In this document: one piece after another, positions 7,403-16,424 of the stretch
Numbering within the stretch: the stretch's first letter is position 1
Layout: each line of letters starts with the position of its first letter
From: Candidatus Pristimantibacillus lignocellulolyticus
Lineage (GTDB): Bacteria; Bacillota; Bacilli; Paenibacillales; Paenibacillaceae
Assembly (NCBI GenBank): GCA_023639215.1
Contig: CP097899.1
Span: 3,840,001-3,904,000, forward strand
Length of the DNA stretch: 64,000 bases
Reading direction: 5' to 3'
Program-made: the position numbers and the translations under genes
Notes under the pieces: model-generated
Database searches by the model: none
Seen by the model: only the letters and a program-made list of their open reading frames with translations
Told to the model about the DNA's origin: nothing

Positions 7403-8335
7403 GTGGCTATTTTGGTTAATAAAGATACAAAAGTTATTACTCAAGGTATCACTGGTGCTACTGGTCTATTCCATGCAAAAGGTGCATTAGACTATGGCAC
7501 GCAAATGGTTGGTGGCGTTACACCTGGTAAAGGTGGCACATCAGTAGAGATTACACTTGAGAATGGTGATGTAGCTACATTGCCAGTATTCAATACAGTA
7601 TCGCAAGCGGTTGAAGCTACAGGTGCTACTGCATCTGTAATCTACGTACCACCTGCTTTCGCAGCTGAAGCGATTATTGAGGCTGTTGATGCAGGACTTG
7701 AACTTGTTATCTGTATTACAGAAGGTATTCCTGTACTTGATATGGTTAATGTAAAGCGTTATATGGAAGGTAAAGATTCCGTATTGATCGGACCTAACTG
7801 CCCAGGCGTTATTACTCCAGGCGAGTGCAAAATTGGTATTATGCCAGGCTATATTCATACTCCAGGTCATGTAGGTGTAGTGTCTCGTTCTGGAACACTT
7901 ACTTATGAGGCTGTTCATCAATTGACGACTCGCGGTATTGGTCAGTCGTCTGCGATTGGTATCGGTGGAGACCCTGTTAAAGGTTCTGAGTTTATCGATA
8001 TTTTAAGTCGTTTTAACGATGATCCTGAAACTTATGCAGTTATTATGATCGGTGAGATCGGTGGAACTGCAGAAGAAGAAGCTGCTGAGTGGATTAAAGC
8101 TAATATGACGAAGCCAGTAGTAGGTTTCATTGGTGGTGCAACTGCTCCTCCAGGGAAACGTATGGGACATGCAGGGGCAATTATTTCTGGTGGTAAAGGT
8201 ACCGCAGCTGAAAAAATTACTACGCTTGAAGCATGTGGTATTAAAGTAGCTCCTACACCATCTGATATGGGTTCAACTCTAGTATCTGTACTAGAAGAAC
8301 AAGGTCTACTTGAAAAATGTATTACAGTGAAGTAA
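7403..8335 (+). CDS. sucD: Succinyl-CoA synthetase alpha subunit
   Basis: SucD binds CoA and carries the phosphohistidine intermediate of the succinyl-CoA synthetase reaction. The 310-residue protein has the N-terminal Rossmann CoA-binding segment (VITQGITGATGLFHAKGA) and the C-terminal phosphohistidine loop GHAGAIISGGKGTA near residue 250. It starts at GTG 7403 after GAGGATGTGAG. It is co-transcribed with sucC, and a strong terminator follows directly. Length and motifs are ordinary for the family. Confidence 0.97.
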   Translation: MAILVNKDTKVITQGITGATGLFHAKGALDYGTQMVGGVTPGKGGTSVEITLENGDVATLPVFNTVSQAVEATGATASVIYVPPAFAAEAIIEAVDAGLELVICITEGIPVLDMVNVKRYMEGKDSVLIGPNCPGVITPGECKIGIMPGYIHTPGHVGVVSRSGTLTYEAVHQLTTRGIGQSSAIGIGGDPVKGSEFIDILSRFNDDPETYAVIMIGEIGGTAEEEAAEWIKANMTKPVVGFIGGATAPPGKRMGHAGAIISGGKGTAAEKITTLEACGIKVAPTPSDMGSTLVSVLEEQGLLEKCITVK

Positions 8336-8354
8336 TGATATAAATTCGCAAGGC

Positions 8355-8401
8355 AAGCAGCCTTATCTCTTTCATTTGAAAGGGGTAAGGCTGCTTTTTT
8401 A
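8355..8401 (+). terminator. Intrinsic terminator after sucD
   Basis: AAGCAGCCTTA pairs with TAAGGCTGCTT around a loop that itself contains a CTTTC/GAAAG helix, followed by a run of T. It is placed 20 bases after the sucD stop and closes the sucCD operon. Confidence 0.9.
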
Positions 8402-8501
8402 TTGTAACAATACAAATGATTAATGTTTAACGGTACCTGATGAACAAATTCCATTGAGTAATAAAAACTACCTATAGTCACTGTCGCTCATCCTTGAATT
8501 A

Positions 8502-8520
8502 GCCTCGAAAGAGGTTTTTT
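8502..8520 (+). terminator. Short hairpin with T run (weak terminator)
   Basis: CCTC-GAAA-GAGG is followed by TTTTTT. The stem has only four or five pairs closed by a GAAA tetraloop. It is about 100 bases downstream of the main sucD terminator and 120 bases upstream of dprA. It may end a short unseen transcript or act as a backup terminator. Confidence 0.3.
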
Positions 8521-8568
8521 CATGGAATATTTAGAAAATTTAAGCAATTTACGAAGCAAGACTTGCAA

Positions 8569-8590
8569 TGTGCCTCTATATTAAGGCACA
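8569..8590 (+). promoter_or_regulatory. Perfect 7-bp inverted repeat upstream of dprA
   Basis: TGTGCCT (8569-8575) and AGGCACA (8584-8590) form a perfect 7-base inverted repeat with an 8-base loop, 49 bases before the dprA ATG. A TTGCAA directly upstream (8563-8568) could be a weak -35, which would put the repeat in the spacer as an operator. No run of T follows, so it is not a terminator. Confidence 0.35.
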
Positions 8591-8639
8591 ATATGAGAGT
8601 GCTAGTGCAAGCTCTTGTTCATAACGAAGGAGTATTCAT

Positions 8640-9764
8640 ATGAACAATAATCAGTATAAGCACTTTATTATCGAGCTCTCTGAAGTACAAGGTGTTGGTT
8701 GGCATACAATGAAACTTATTATAGATAGTAATCTTTATGAGGAAGATGTATGGCATGTCGAGCGATTACAGCAACTTGGAGTGAAGGCACAAATTTCAGA
8801 AAGATTACATCAATTTCGAAGCAATTATACGTATGAAAGAAATGAAGAACGTGTGACTCATCAACTGCGGAATCGATATACCTGTATTACATACTGGGAT
8901 GAGCAGTATCCAGAAACGTTGAAACAGATTGCACAACCACCTTGGATTCTGTATGTTCGTGGACGGTTAGAATTGCTTCAGAGGCAATCACTGGCTATTG
9001 TTGGCACTAGATATCCTACTAGCTACGGAAAACAGTGTACAAAGCTTTTCAGTGGACAATTTGCCCAGCAAGGGTTAACGATTGTAAGTGGTTTTGCTAA
9101 TGGTGTTGATACCATTGCCCACAAAGAGGCTTTATCTTATGGAAGTTCAACGATTGCAATATTACCTACCGCAATAACACAATGCTATCCCGCTAACAAT
9201 TATGAAATGTATGAACGTATTGGTGAAGAGGGTTTGCTTCTCTCTGAAAGTGTACATGCTTCTCCTATACATCCTGGTCAATTTCATCAGCGGAATCGAA
9301 TTATCGCAGGTTTAAGTTTTGCTTCTATTATAATAGAAGGAGAACGTAAAAGTGGTTCGATGATTACAGCAAAGCACGCAATAGACATGGATCGTGAGCT
9401 ATTTGCGGTTCCAGGACCTATTAATTCAGCAAAAAGTGAAGGACCAAACTTTCTTATTCAGAATGGATATGCTAGAATGCTATTGTCCTCACATCAGTTA
9501 TTTGAGGAATTACCATGGTTGAAACCTATTGCGAATAGTCAAAATAAAAATGAAACGAAGCATCAAATGAAGAACAAATTATTACATGAATTGTCTGAAG
9601 ATGAAGTTATTATTGTTACATTGCTGAGAGAAAAATCACTCTCTATTAATGAGATTTTTAATATTACTAACATTCCGTTTGGACATTTGAACGTTCTTCT
9701 GCTAAATTTATGTATAAAACAATTCATAGAACAACATCCTGGTTCAATATATATTGCACTGTAA
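8640..9764 (+). CDS. dprA: DNA-processing protein DprA
   Basis: DprA loads RecA on incoming single-stranded DNA during natural transformation. The 374-residue protein has an N-terminal SAM-like helical region, then the Rossmann fold with LAIVGTRYPTSYG and IVSGFANGVDTIAHKEAL, and the FHQRNRIIAGLS segment typical of the family. The C-terminal 70 residues look like the winged-helix DML1-type domain. ATG 8640 follows CGAAGGAG. topA starts 29 bases after its stop, as in Bacillus, so the two are likely co-transcribed. Confidence 0.95.
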   Translation: MNNNQYKHFIIELSEVQGVGWHTMKLIIDSNLYEEDVWHVERLQQLGVKAQISERLHQFRSNYTYERNEERVTHQLRNRYTCITYWDEQYPETLKQIAQPPWILYVRGRLELLQRQSLAIVGTRYPTSYGKQCTKLFSGQFAQQGLTIVSGFANGVDTIAHKEALSYGSSTIAILPTAITQCYPANNYEMYERIGEEGLLLSESVHASPIHPGQFHQRNRIIAGLSFASIIIEGERKSGSMITAKHAIDMDRELFAVPGPINSAKSEGPNFLIQNGYARMLLSSHQLFEELPWLKPIANSQNKNETKHQMKNKLLHELSEDEVIIVTLLREKSLSINEIFNITNIPFGHLNVLLLNLCIKQFIEQHPGSIYIAL

Positions 9765-9792
9765 TTTGTTTCTAAAAGAGGAGGCACCTCGT

Positions 9793-11889
9793 ATGGCAGA
9801 TTCGTTAGTCATTGTAGAATCACCCGCCAAAGCCAAAACGATTGGTAAGTATTTAGGTAGTAAATATATTGTCAAAGCGTCTATGGGACATATTCGTGAT
9901 TTACCTAAAAGTCAAATTGGTGTTGAAGTGGAAAATGATTTTAATCCGAAATACATTACGATTCGTGGAAAAGGTAGTGTACTGAAAGAATTGAAAGACG
10001 CGAGTAAAAAAGTGAAAAAAGTCTATCTCGCAGCCGATCCCGATCGCGAAGGAGAAGCGATTGCTTGGCATTTGGCTCATTATCTAGATATCGATGAAAC
10101 TGATTCTTGTCGTGTAGTATTTAATGAAATTACAAAGCAAGCGGTAAAGGATGCATTCAAGACGCCGCGCGCTATTAATATGGACTTAGTTAATGCACAA
10201 CAAGCAAGACGTATTCTTGACCGATTAGTGGGTTATAAGATTAGTCCGCTATTGTGGAAAAAAGTGAAAAAAGGTCTATCAGCTGGCCGTGTACAATCGG
10301 TTACAGTGAAAATGATTATTGATCGTGAAAATGAGATTGATGCTTTTATTCCGGAAGAATATTGGTCGATTACTGCAAAACTTGAACATCAGAAGCAGAA
10401 CTTTGAAGCGAAGTTCTATGGTTTGAATGGCAAGAAGAAAGAACTTGCTAATCAAGCTGAGGTTGATGAAGTGCTAGCTGCTATGGCGAATGACAAATTT
10501 ACTGTAGCTGAAGTGAAAGAGAAAGAAAGGCTTAGAAATCCTTCTCCACCTTTCATAACAAGTTCACTGCAACAGGAAGCGGCTCGAAAGCTCGGATTTA
10601 GAGCTTCTAAGACGATGAGTGTTGCGCAACAGCTTTACGAGGGTGTAGAGCTTGGTAAAGAAGGTACAGTTGGTTTAATTACGTATATGAGAACTGATTC
10701 CACGCGTATTTCTCCAATTGCGCAAGAAGAGGCTCGTGAATATGTGACGAACAAATACGGTGCTACGTACATTCCAGATGAGCCAAGGCAGTACTTGAAA
10801 AAAAATAGTAATTCACAAGATGCCCATGAAGCGATCCGACCAACATCGATTCTTCGTGATCCTGAGACGATGAAACCTTTCTTGTCTCGAGATCAATTCA
10901 GACTTTATAAATTAGTCTGGGATCGTTTTGCTTCAAGTCAGATGTCATCTGCTGTTCTAGATACGATGACGGTTGATTTCAATAGTGGGTCAGCAACTTT
11001 CCGTGCTACCGGTTCTAAAATTAAATTCGCAGGTTTTATGAAAGTATATGTGGAAGGTAATGATGATGATACGGTAGAAGAGTACACTTTACTTCCTGCT
11101 CTATCCGTTGGTGAGAAGCTTGATCCAGAAGCTATTGATCCGAAGCAACATTTCACTCAGCCACCACCGAGATTTACGGAAGCAAGACTTGTGAAAGCAT
11201 TAGAAGAATTAGGTATCGGTCGTCCAAGTACTTATGCTCCTACATTAGAAACGGTTCAAAAACGTGGTTATGTGGCATTAGAGGAGAAAAAGTTTTTCCC
11301 TACAGAGCTTGGGGAATTAGTTATTCAACTTATGGAAGAATTTTTTCCTGAAATATTGAACGCTGAGTTCACTGCCAACATGGAAGGTAATCTTGACCAT
11401 GTGGAAGAAGGAACTCAAGATTGGGTCAAAATTTTAGCTGATTTCTATGAAACTTTTGAGAAGAGATTAGAAGTAGCTGAAGAAGAAATGAAAGAAATTG
11501 AAATTCAAGACGAGGTATCCGATGAACTTTGTGAAAAGTGCGGCAAACCATTAGTGTACAAAATGGGACGCTTCGGACGTTTTCTAGCATGTTCTGGATT
11601 CCCGGATTGCAGAAATACAAAACCTATTGTCAAAGATATTGGAGTTACTTGTCCGAAATGTAATAAAGGACATATCGTCGAAAGACGGAGCAAAAAGGGA
11701 AGAATCTTCTTCGGTTGTGACTCTTATCCAGAGTGTGATTATGTTTCATGGGATAAGCCTACGAACAAATCTTGTCCGAATTGTAATGAGGTACTTGTCG
11801 AAAAACGTAATCGTAGTGGCGCCAAATTAAAATGTGTAAGTTGTGATTACTCGGAAGAGATTATCGAGGATGATAACGAAGAACTATAA
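9793..11889 (+). CDS. topA: DNA topoisomerase I
   Basis: This type IA topoisomerase relaxes negative supercoils. The 698 residues contain the Toprim domain (SLVIVESPAKAKTIGKYLG; DPDREGEAIAWH), the catalytic tyrosine in GLITYMRTDSTR (about residue 300), and C-terminal four-cysteine zinc modules (CEKCGKPL...CSGFPDC, CPKCNKGH...CDSYPEC, CPNCNEVL...CVSC). ATG 9793 is chosen over the upstream in-frame ATG 9754 because AGAGGAGG precedes it and the conserved MADSLVIVES begins there. The gene sits between dprA and trmFO, the usual order. Confidence 0.97.
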   Translation: MADSLVIVESPAKAKTIGKYLGSKYIVKASMGHIRDLPKSQIGVEVENDFNPKYITIRGKGSVLKELKDASKKVKKVYLAADPDREGEAIAWHLAHYLDIDETDSCRVVFNEITKQAVKDAFKTPRAINMDLVNAQQARRILDRLVGYKISPLLWKKVKKGLSAGRVQSVTVKMIIDRENEIDAFIPEEYWSITAKLEHQKQNFEAKFYGLNGKKKELANQAEVDEVLAAMANDKFTVAEVKEKERLRNPSPPFITSSLQQEAARKLGFRASKTMSVAQQLYEGVELGKEGTVGLITYMRTDSTRISPIAQEEAREYVTNKYGATYIPDEPRQYLKKNSNSQDAHEAIRPTSILRDPETMKPFLSRDQFRLYKLVWDRFASSQMSSAVLDTMTVDFNSGSATFRATGSKIKFAGFMKVYVEGNDDDTVEEYTLLPALSVGEKLDPEAIDPKQHFTQPPPRFTEARLVKALEELGIGRPSTYAPTLETVQKRGYVALEEKKFFPTELGELVIQLMEEFFPEILNAEFTANMEGNLDHVEEGTQDWVKILADFYETFEKRLEVAEEEMKEIEIQDEVSDELCEKCGKPLVYKMGRFGRFLACSGFPDCRNTKPIVKDIGVTCPKCNKGHIVERRSKKGRIFFGCDSYPECDYVSWDKPTNKSCPNCNEVLVEKRNRSGAKLKCVSCDYSEEIIEDDNEEL

Positions 11890-11932
11890 TATAGTTATGT
11901 ATAGATCGTAGTGCCTATATGTAACGTCATTG

Positions 11933-11952
11933 TCCTCCCATTCCTTGGGAGG
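11933..11952 (+). terminator. Hairpin between topA and trmFO
   Basis: CCTCCCA pairs with TGGGAGG around a short loop, 43 bases after the topA stop. The following sequence is ATATTGTCTTTCT, a poor T run, so it may be a weak terminator, an RNA-processing site or a pause site. Confidence 0.4.
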
Positions 11953-12007
11953 ATATTGTCTTTCTATACTTAAAACTAGAGCTTGTGATTTGAGAGGATG
12001 AAATAGA

Positions 12008-13327
12008 TTGAGTAATCAAAAAGTAATTGTTGTCGGTGCTGGTCTAGCAGGTAGTGAAGCTGCTTGGCAAATCGCTGAGCAAGGTGTTGAAGTTATTTTA
12101 TACGAGATGCGTCCAGTAACAAAAACACCTGCACACCATACGAACCAATTTGCTGAATTAGTATGTAGTAATAGTTTACGAGCGAATGGTTTAAGCAACG
12201 CGGTTGGTGTATTGAAGGAAGAAATGCGTATGCTGGATTCCATCATCATCAGTAGTGCAGACCAACATGCTGTTCCAGCTGGTGGAGCATTAGCAGTAGA
12301 CCGTGACGGTTTTTCTGGGGAAATCACAAATCGTCTGCGCAATCATCCGCTAATTGATGTTCGTAATGAAGAAGTAACGGAAATACCTGAGGATGGAATT
12401 GTTGTTATCGCAACGGGTCCATTAACAGCAGAATCATTATCCAAACAAATTCAAGGATTACTTGGAGAAGAGTACTTCTACTTCTATGATGCAGCAGCTC
12501 CAATCATTGAAAAAGATTCGATTGATATGGATAAAGTATACTTAGCATCTCGTTATGATAAAGGTGAAGCTGCGTATTTGAATTGTCCGATGACTGAAGA
12601 TGAATTTAATGCTTTCTATGATGAACTAGTAACTGCTGAAGTTGCTCAATTAAAAGAATTTGAGAAGGAAATATACTTTGAAGGTTGTATGCCAATTGAA
12701 GTTATGGCCACACGTGGTAGACAAACGATGTTATTCGGTCCACTGAAGCCAGTAGGACTTGTAAATCCTCATACAGGTAAGTTGCCGCATGCTGTTATCC
12801 AGTTGCGTCAAGATAATGCAGCAGGAACGCTTTATAATATGGTAGGCTTCCAAACTCATTTGAAATGGGGAGAGCAAAAGCGTGTATTCTCAATGATCCC
12901 TGGACTTGAAAATGCGGAGTTTGTACGTTATGGTGTCATGCATCGTAATACATTCATCAATTCACCTAGCTTAATGAAACCTACGTACCAAACAAAGCAA
13001 AGAGAGAATTTATTCTTTGCAGGGCAGATGACAGGTGTAGAAGGATATGTTGAGTCAGCTGCATCAGGATTAATCGCTGGTATTAATGCTGCGAAACTTG
13101 CAAAAGGTGAACCTTTAGTGCAATTGCCTGTACAATCAGCGCTAGGTAGTATGGCTGAGTACATTACAACAGCTGATTTCAAACATTTTCAACCAATGAA
13201 CGCAAACTTTGGTCTGTTTCCACCACTTGAGAATAAAATTCGAAATAAGAAGGAAAAAAATGAGGCGATCGCGAATCGCGCATTAGAGCATATTCAACAG
13301 TTTAAGGATGAGCATTTCGGTAGATAA
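12008..13327 (+). CDS. trmFO: Methylenetetrahydrofolate-tRNA-(uracil-5-)-methyltransferase TrmFO
   Basis: TrmFO makes 5-methyluridine at position 54 of tRNA using methylenetetrahydrofolate and FAD. The 439-residue protein opens with the dinucleotide-binding VIVVGAGLAGSEAAW. Cys53 (in ELVCSNSLRAN) and Cys227 (in FEGCMPIEVMATRG) match the two functional cysteines known from Bacillus. The C-terminal FFAGQMTGVEGYVESAASG is the family signature. It starts at TTG 12008 after GAGAGGATG. In B. subtilis the next gene is xerC (codV), but here a 162-bp gap leads straight to hslV. Confidence 0.96.
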   Translation: MSNQKVIVVGAGLAGSEAAWQIAEQGVEVILYEMRPVTKTPAHHTNQFAELVCSNSLRANGLSNAVGVLKEEMRMLDSIIISSADQHAVPAGGALAVDRDGFSGEITNRLRNHPLIDVRNEEVTEIPEDGIVVIATGPLTAESLSKQIQGLLGEEYFYFYDAAAPIIEKDSIDMDKVYLASRYDKGEAAYLNCPMTEDEFNAFYDELVTAEVAQLKEFEKEIYFEGCMPIEVMATRGRQTMLFGPLKPVGLVNPHTGKLPHAVIQLRQDNAAGTLYNMVGFQTHLKWGEQKRVFSMIPGLENAEFVRYGVMHRNTFINSPSLMKPTYQTKQRENLFFAGQMTGVEGYVESAASGLIAGINAAKLAKGEPLVQLPVQSALGSMAEYITTADFKHFQPMNANFGLFPPLENKIRNKKEKNEAIANRALEHIQQFKDEHFGR

Positions 13328-13346
13328 TTTTATCCTTACTGTAGTG

Positions 13347-13377
13347 GAAGTTCAAAAGGCAGACTTTGATAACGAAG
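13347..13377 (+). repeat. Possible degenerate copy of an interspersed element
   Basis: GAAGTTCAAAAGGCAGACTT and the bases after it partly match the left end of the structured element between proS and polC (AGTTCAAAAAGCGGGCTTT at 56386). The rest of the gap 13328-13489 has no matching right end and shows nothing else except the hslV ribosome-binding site. The likeness covers fewer than 20 bases and may be chance. Confidence 0.25.
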
Positions 13378-13489
13378 TAACATAAGAAGGATAATCGGCA
13401 TTGAATATGAAGTGAATTTGTAAATTAAGTATTGGAAACTGAGAAGTTGTTTCAAAAAGCATAGGAAAAGTTTGGAGGAGGCGTAAAAG

Positions 13490-14035
13490 ATGGAAATGCA
13501 ATTTCATGCGACAACGATTTGTGCAGTAAGACATAATGGCAAAGGTGCTATTGCTGGTGATGGGCAAGTGACCTTTGGTAATTCGATGGTTATGAAGGGT
13601 ACGGCGAAGAAAGTACGTAGATTATATCGTGGTCAAGTTGTATCGGGTTTTGCAGGATCTGTTGCAGACGCAATTACGTTGTTTGAGAAGTTCGAAGCTA
13701 AGCTTGAAGAACATCATGGGAATTTGCAACGTGCAGCAGTTGAACTTGCTAAAGAATGGCGTTCAGATCGCGTTCTTCGTAAGCTGGAAGCGATGATGAT
13801 TGTTATGGATAAAAGTGGAATGTTGTTAATTTCGGGTAATGGTGAGATTATCGAACCTGATGATGATGTTATTGCGATTGGTTCAGGTGGATCCTTTGCT
13901 TTATCTGCTGCAAGAGCAATGAAACGTCATGCTCCTGATATGGAAGCGAAAGATATTGCCCACGGAGCTTTGACGATAGCGGCAGAAATATGCGTTTATA
14001 CTAATCACAATATTGTGGTAGAAGAAATATTATAG
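13490..14035 (+). CDS. hslV: ATP-dependent protease proteolytic subunit HslV
   Basis: HslV forms the double hexameric proteolytic chamber that works with the HslU unfoldase. The 181-residue protein contains the N-terminal nucleophile motif TTICAVRHNGKGAIAGDGQVTFG and the GSGGSFALSAARAM segment. The presumed catalytic Thr8 is preceded by seven residues (MEMQFHA) that must be removed. Extended N-termini are common in Firmicute HslV. GGAGGAGG stands eight bases before ATG 13490. hslU starts 20 bases downstream in the same operon. Confidence 0.95.
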   Translation: MEMQFHATTICAVRHNGKGAIAGDGQVTFGNSMVMKGTAKKVRRLYRGQVVSGFAGSVADAITLFEKFEAKLEEHHGNLQRAAVELAKEWRSDRVLRKLEAMMIVMDKSGMLLISGNGEIIEPDDDVIAIGSGGSFALSAARAMKRHAPDMEAKDIAHGALTIAAEICVYTNHNIVVEEIL

Positions 14036-14055
14036 AGTAGCGGAGGCGATGAGGA

Positions 14056-15459
14056 ATGGATAACAAAGCTCTGACACCGCGTCAGATTGTTGGGGAACTG
14101 GATAAGTATATTGTTGCTCAAAAGGATGCAAAACGTTCAGTGGCGGTTGCGCTACGTAATCGTTATCGGAGAAGTATGCTAGATGAAAACTTGCGAGATG
14201 AGATTGTACCGAAAAACATTCTAATGATCGGTCCAACAGGAGTAGGTAAGACGGAAATTGCAAGACGCCTTGCCAAATTAGTGAAAGCACCATTTGTGAA
14301 GGTAGAGGCAACCAAATTTACTGAAGTAGGCTATGTTGGTCGTGATGTTGAATCGATGGTCCGCGATTTGGTAGAAGTTGCGATTCGAATGGTTAAAGTT
14401 GAAAAGACCGAAGTAGTAAAAGCTGAAGCTGAAAAACTTGCTAATGAGCGAATCGTCGATCTTCTCGCTCCTTCAAAAGTTAAACCAAAATCTAACAAAA
14501 ATCCTTTCGAAATGTTATTCGGTGGTAACAATTCTGATGATTCTGACAGCGATAAAGAAGCAGAGATTGATCATGGACTAGCAGAGCGACGTTCAAAGGT
14601 TAAAGCAGATCTTGCGGCAGGTAAGCTTGAAAATGAGCAAATCCAAATTGAGGTAGAAGACAATACTCCTAATATGATGGATATGTTAAGTGGTCAAGGT
14701 TTAGAAAATTCAGGAATGAATATGCAAGATATTCTAGGTTCTTTAATGCCTAAGAAACCTAAGAAGAGAAAGTTACCTGTAAAAGAAGCAAGAAAAGTAC
14801 TCACACAAGAAGAAGCTACTAAACTGATCGATATGGATGAAGTCATTGCTGAATCTGTTATTCGCGCTGAGCAGAGTGGTATTATTTTCATCGATGAAAT
14901 TGATAAAATCGCTGCACCGTCTCGCGGATCGGGCCCTGATGTATCACGTGAAGGTGTTCAAAGAGATATTTTACCGATCGTGGAAGGATCTACGATTATG
15001 ACGAAGTATGGACCTGTTAGAACGGATTATGTGCTGTTTGTTGCTGCTGGGGCATTCCATATAGCTAAACCTTCTGATCTAATTCCTGAGTTACAAGGAC
15101 GCTTCCCAATTCGTGTCGAATTGACTTCGCTATCAGAAGAAGACTTCGTAAACATTTTGACAGAACCGAAAAATGCATTGACGAAACAATATACTGCATT
15201 GTTGGAAACAGAAGGAATTAAAGTTGACTTTACAGAAGATGCGATTAAAGAAATAGCTAAAATTGCAGCAGATGTAAATCGTAATATGGAAAATATCGGC
15301 GCAAGAAGATTGCATACTATTCTAGAAAAATTGTTAGAGGATCTATCATTTGAAGCTCCTGAATTAACGTTAGAACATATGGACATTACTCCAGAGTACG
15401 TTAGAGCTAAACTAGGGAATATTGCAAAAGATCGTGATTTGAGTCAGTACATTTTGTAG
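14056..15459 (+). CDS. hslU: ATP-dependent protease ATPase subunit HslU
   Basis: HslU is the AAA+ unfoldase that feeds substrates to HslV. The 467-residue protein shows Walker A GPTGVGKT at 59-66 and the family-specific GYVGRDVESMVRDL pore region. An intermediate I-domain with an acidic low-complexity stretch (NNSDDSDSDKEAE) lies between about 110 and 240. Walker B is GIIFIDEIDKIA and the C-terminus ends in DLSQYIL, the tail that docks into HslV. ATG 14056 follows GGAGGCGATGAGG. Confidence 0.97.
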   Translation: MDNKALTPRQIVGELDKYIVAQKDAKRSVAVALRNRYRRSMLDENLRDEIVPKNILMIGPTGVGKTEIARRLAKLVKAPFVKVEATKFTEVGYVGRDVESMVRDLVEVAIRMVKVEKTEVVKAEAEKLANERIVDLLAPSKVKPKSNKNPFEMLFGGNNSDDSDSDKEAEIDHGLAERRSKVKADLAAGKLENEQIQIEVEDNTPNMMDMLSGQGLENSGMNMQDILGSLMPKKPKKRKLPVKEARKVLTQEEATKLIDMDEVIAESVIRAEQSGIIFIDEIDKIAAPSRGSGPDVSREGVQRDILPIVEGSTIMTKYGPVRTDYVLFVAAGAFHIAKPSDLIPELQGRFPIRVELTSLSEEDFVNILTEPKNALTKQYTALLETEGIKVDFTEDAIKEIAKIAADVNRNMENIGARRLHTILEKLLEDLSFEAPELTLEHMDITPEYVRAKLGNIAKDRDLSQYIL

Positions 15460-15487
15460 CAGCATTAGATTTGGGAGGCAATTAGTA

Positions 15488-16255
15488 ATGAGTTTATTGA
15501 ATAAGACACGAACTTTGAATCGGTTATTACAACGTGCAGCAGGTAAGTCAGTTAATTTTAGAGAAATGGCTGAAGTGCTTTGCACGACGATTCAGTCCAA
15601 TGTGTTCGTTGTTAGTCGTCGAGGTAAAGTACTCGGTTGTGCAGCTTTAGATATTTATGCGCATGATTATTTACGTGCTTTAAGTTCAGAAGAATTAAGA
15701 TTTTCTAATAAAATGAATGAATTGTTCTTAGAATTTGCTGAAACAAACTCAAATGTTTCAATGGAAAAAATGGATTCTGAACTAATTGTCAGACTTGGTG
15801 ATCAGGAAAATATGACTATTGTACCAATTATCGGTGGAGGAGATCGACTAGGAACTCTATTACTTACCCGGACAAAAGCAGAGTTTAACGATGAAGATCT
15901 AGTTCTTGCGGAGTATGGAGGCACTATAGTTGGGATGGAGATCTTAAGAGAACGTAGCGAGGAGATCGAACAAGAAGCACGTAGTCGAGCAGTAGTTGCT
16001 GTAGCAATTGGATCACTATCTTATAGTGAGTTAGAAGCTGTGGAACATATTTTCGAAGAGTTGGACGGAAAAGAAGGATTGCTTGTAGCTTCCAAGATAG
16101 CAGACCGTGTAGGTATTACACGTTCGGTTATCGTTAACGCACTTCGTAAATTAGAGAGTGCAGGAGTTATTGAAACTAGATCTTTAGGAATGAAAGGTAC
16201 TTACATTAATATATTGAATATGCAGTTGCTCCAAGAACTTCAGAAACAAAAATAA
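15488..16255 (+). CDS. codY: GTP- and branched-chain-amino-acid-sensing transcriptional regulator CodY
   Basis: CodY represses stationary-phase, amino-acid, competence and motility genes while GTP and branched-chain amino acids are plentiful. The 255-residue protein has an N-terminal GAF domain (about 1-155, ligand site) and a highly conserved winged helix-turn-helix (ASKIADRVGITRSVIVNALRKLESAGVIE, about 202-230). It ends the hslV-hslU-codY operon and is followed by a terminator. Its position just before the fla/che cluster is the same as in B. subtilis, where CodY represses that operon. Confidence 0.97.
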   Translation: MSLLNKTRTLNRLLQRAAGKSVNFREMAEVLCTTIQSNVFVVSRRGKVLGCAALDIYAHDYLRALSSEELRFSNKMNELFLEFAETNSNVSMEKMDSELIVRLGDQENMTIVPIIGGGDRLGTLLLTRTKAEFNDEDLVLAEYGGTIVGMEILRERSEEIEQEARSRAVVAVAIGSLSYSELEAVEHIFEELDGKEGLLVASKIADRVGITRSVIVNALRKLESAGVIETRSLGMKGTYINILNMQLLQELQKQK

Positions 16256-16291
16256 AGACAAATAGAATATATATGTACCCAAATATACCCC

Positions 16292-16328
16292 AAAAGCCCT
16301 AGTTGATAAATAAATTAGGGCTTTTTTC
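16292..16328 (+). terminator. Intrinsic terminator after codY
   Basis: AAAGCCCTA pairs with TAGGGCTTT around a 14-base loop, followed by TTTTTT. It separates codY from the fla/che operon. Confidence 0.92.
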
Positions 16329-16424
16329 TTATTGTAATAAATTAGGGAATTCTTGATTATATAGATATATCTTTCGACGAAATATTATAAATTTTTAATA
16401 TTTTTTGTTATGAAATAGAGGAAT

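Noticed and set aside
12016..12342. Long minus-strand frame inside trmFO, and similar ones inside hslU, fliM, flhA and rpsB
   Set aside because: They lie opposite well-recognised genes and show shadow-type composition with no ribosome-binding sites.
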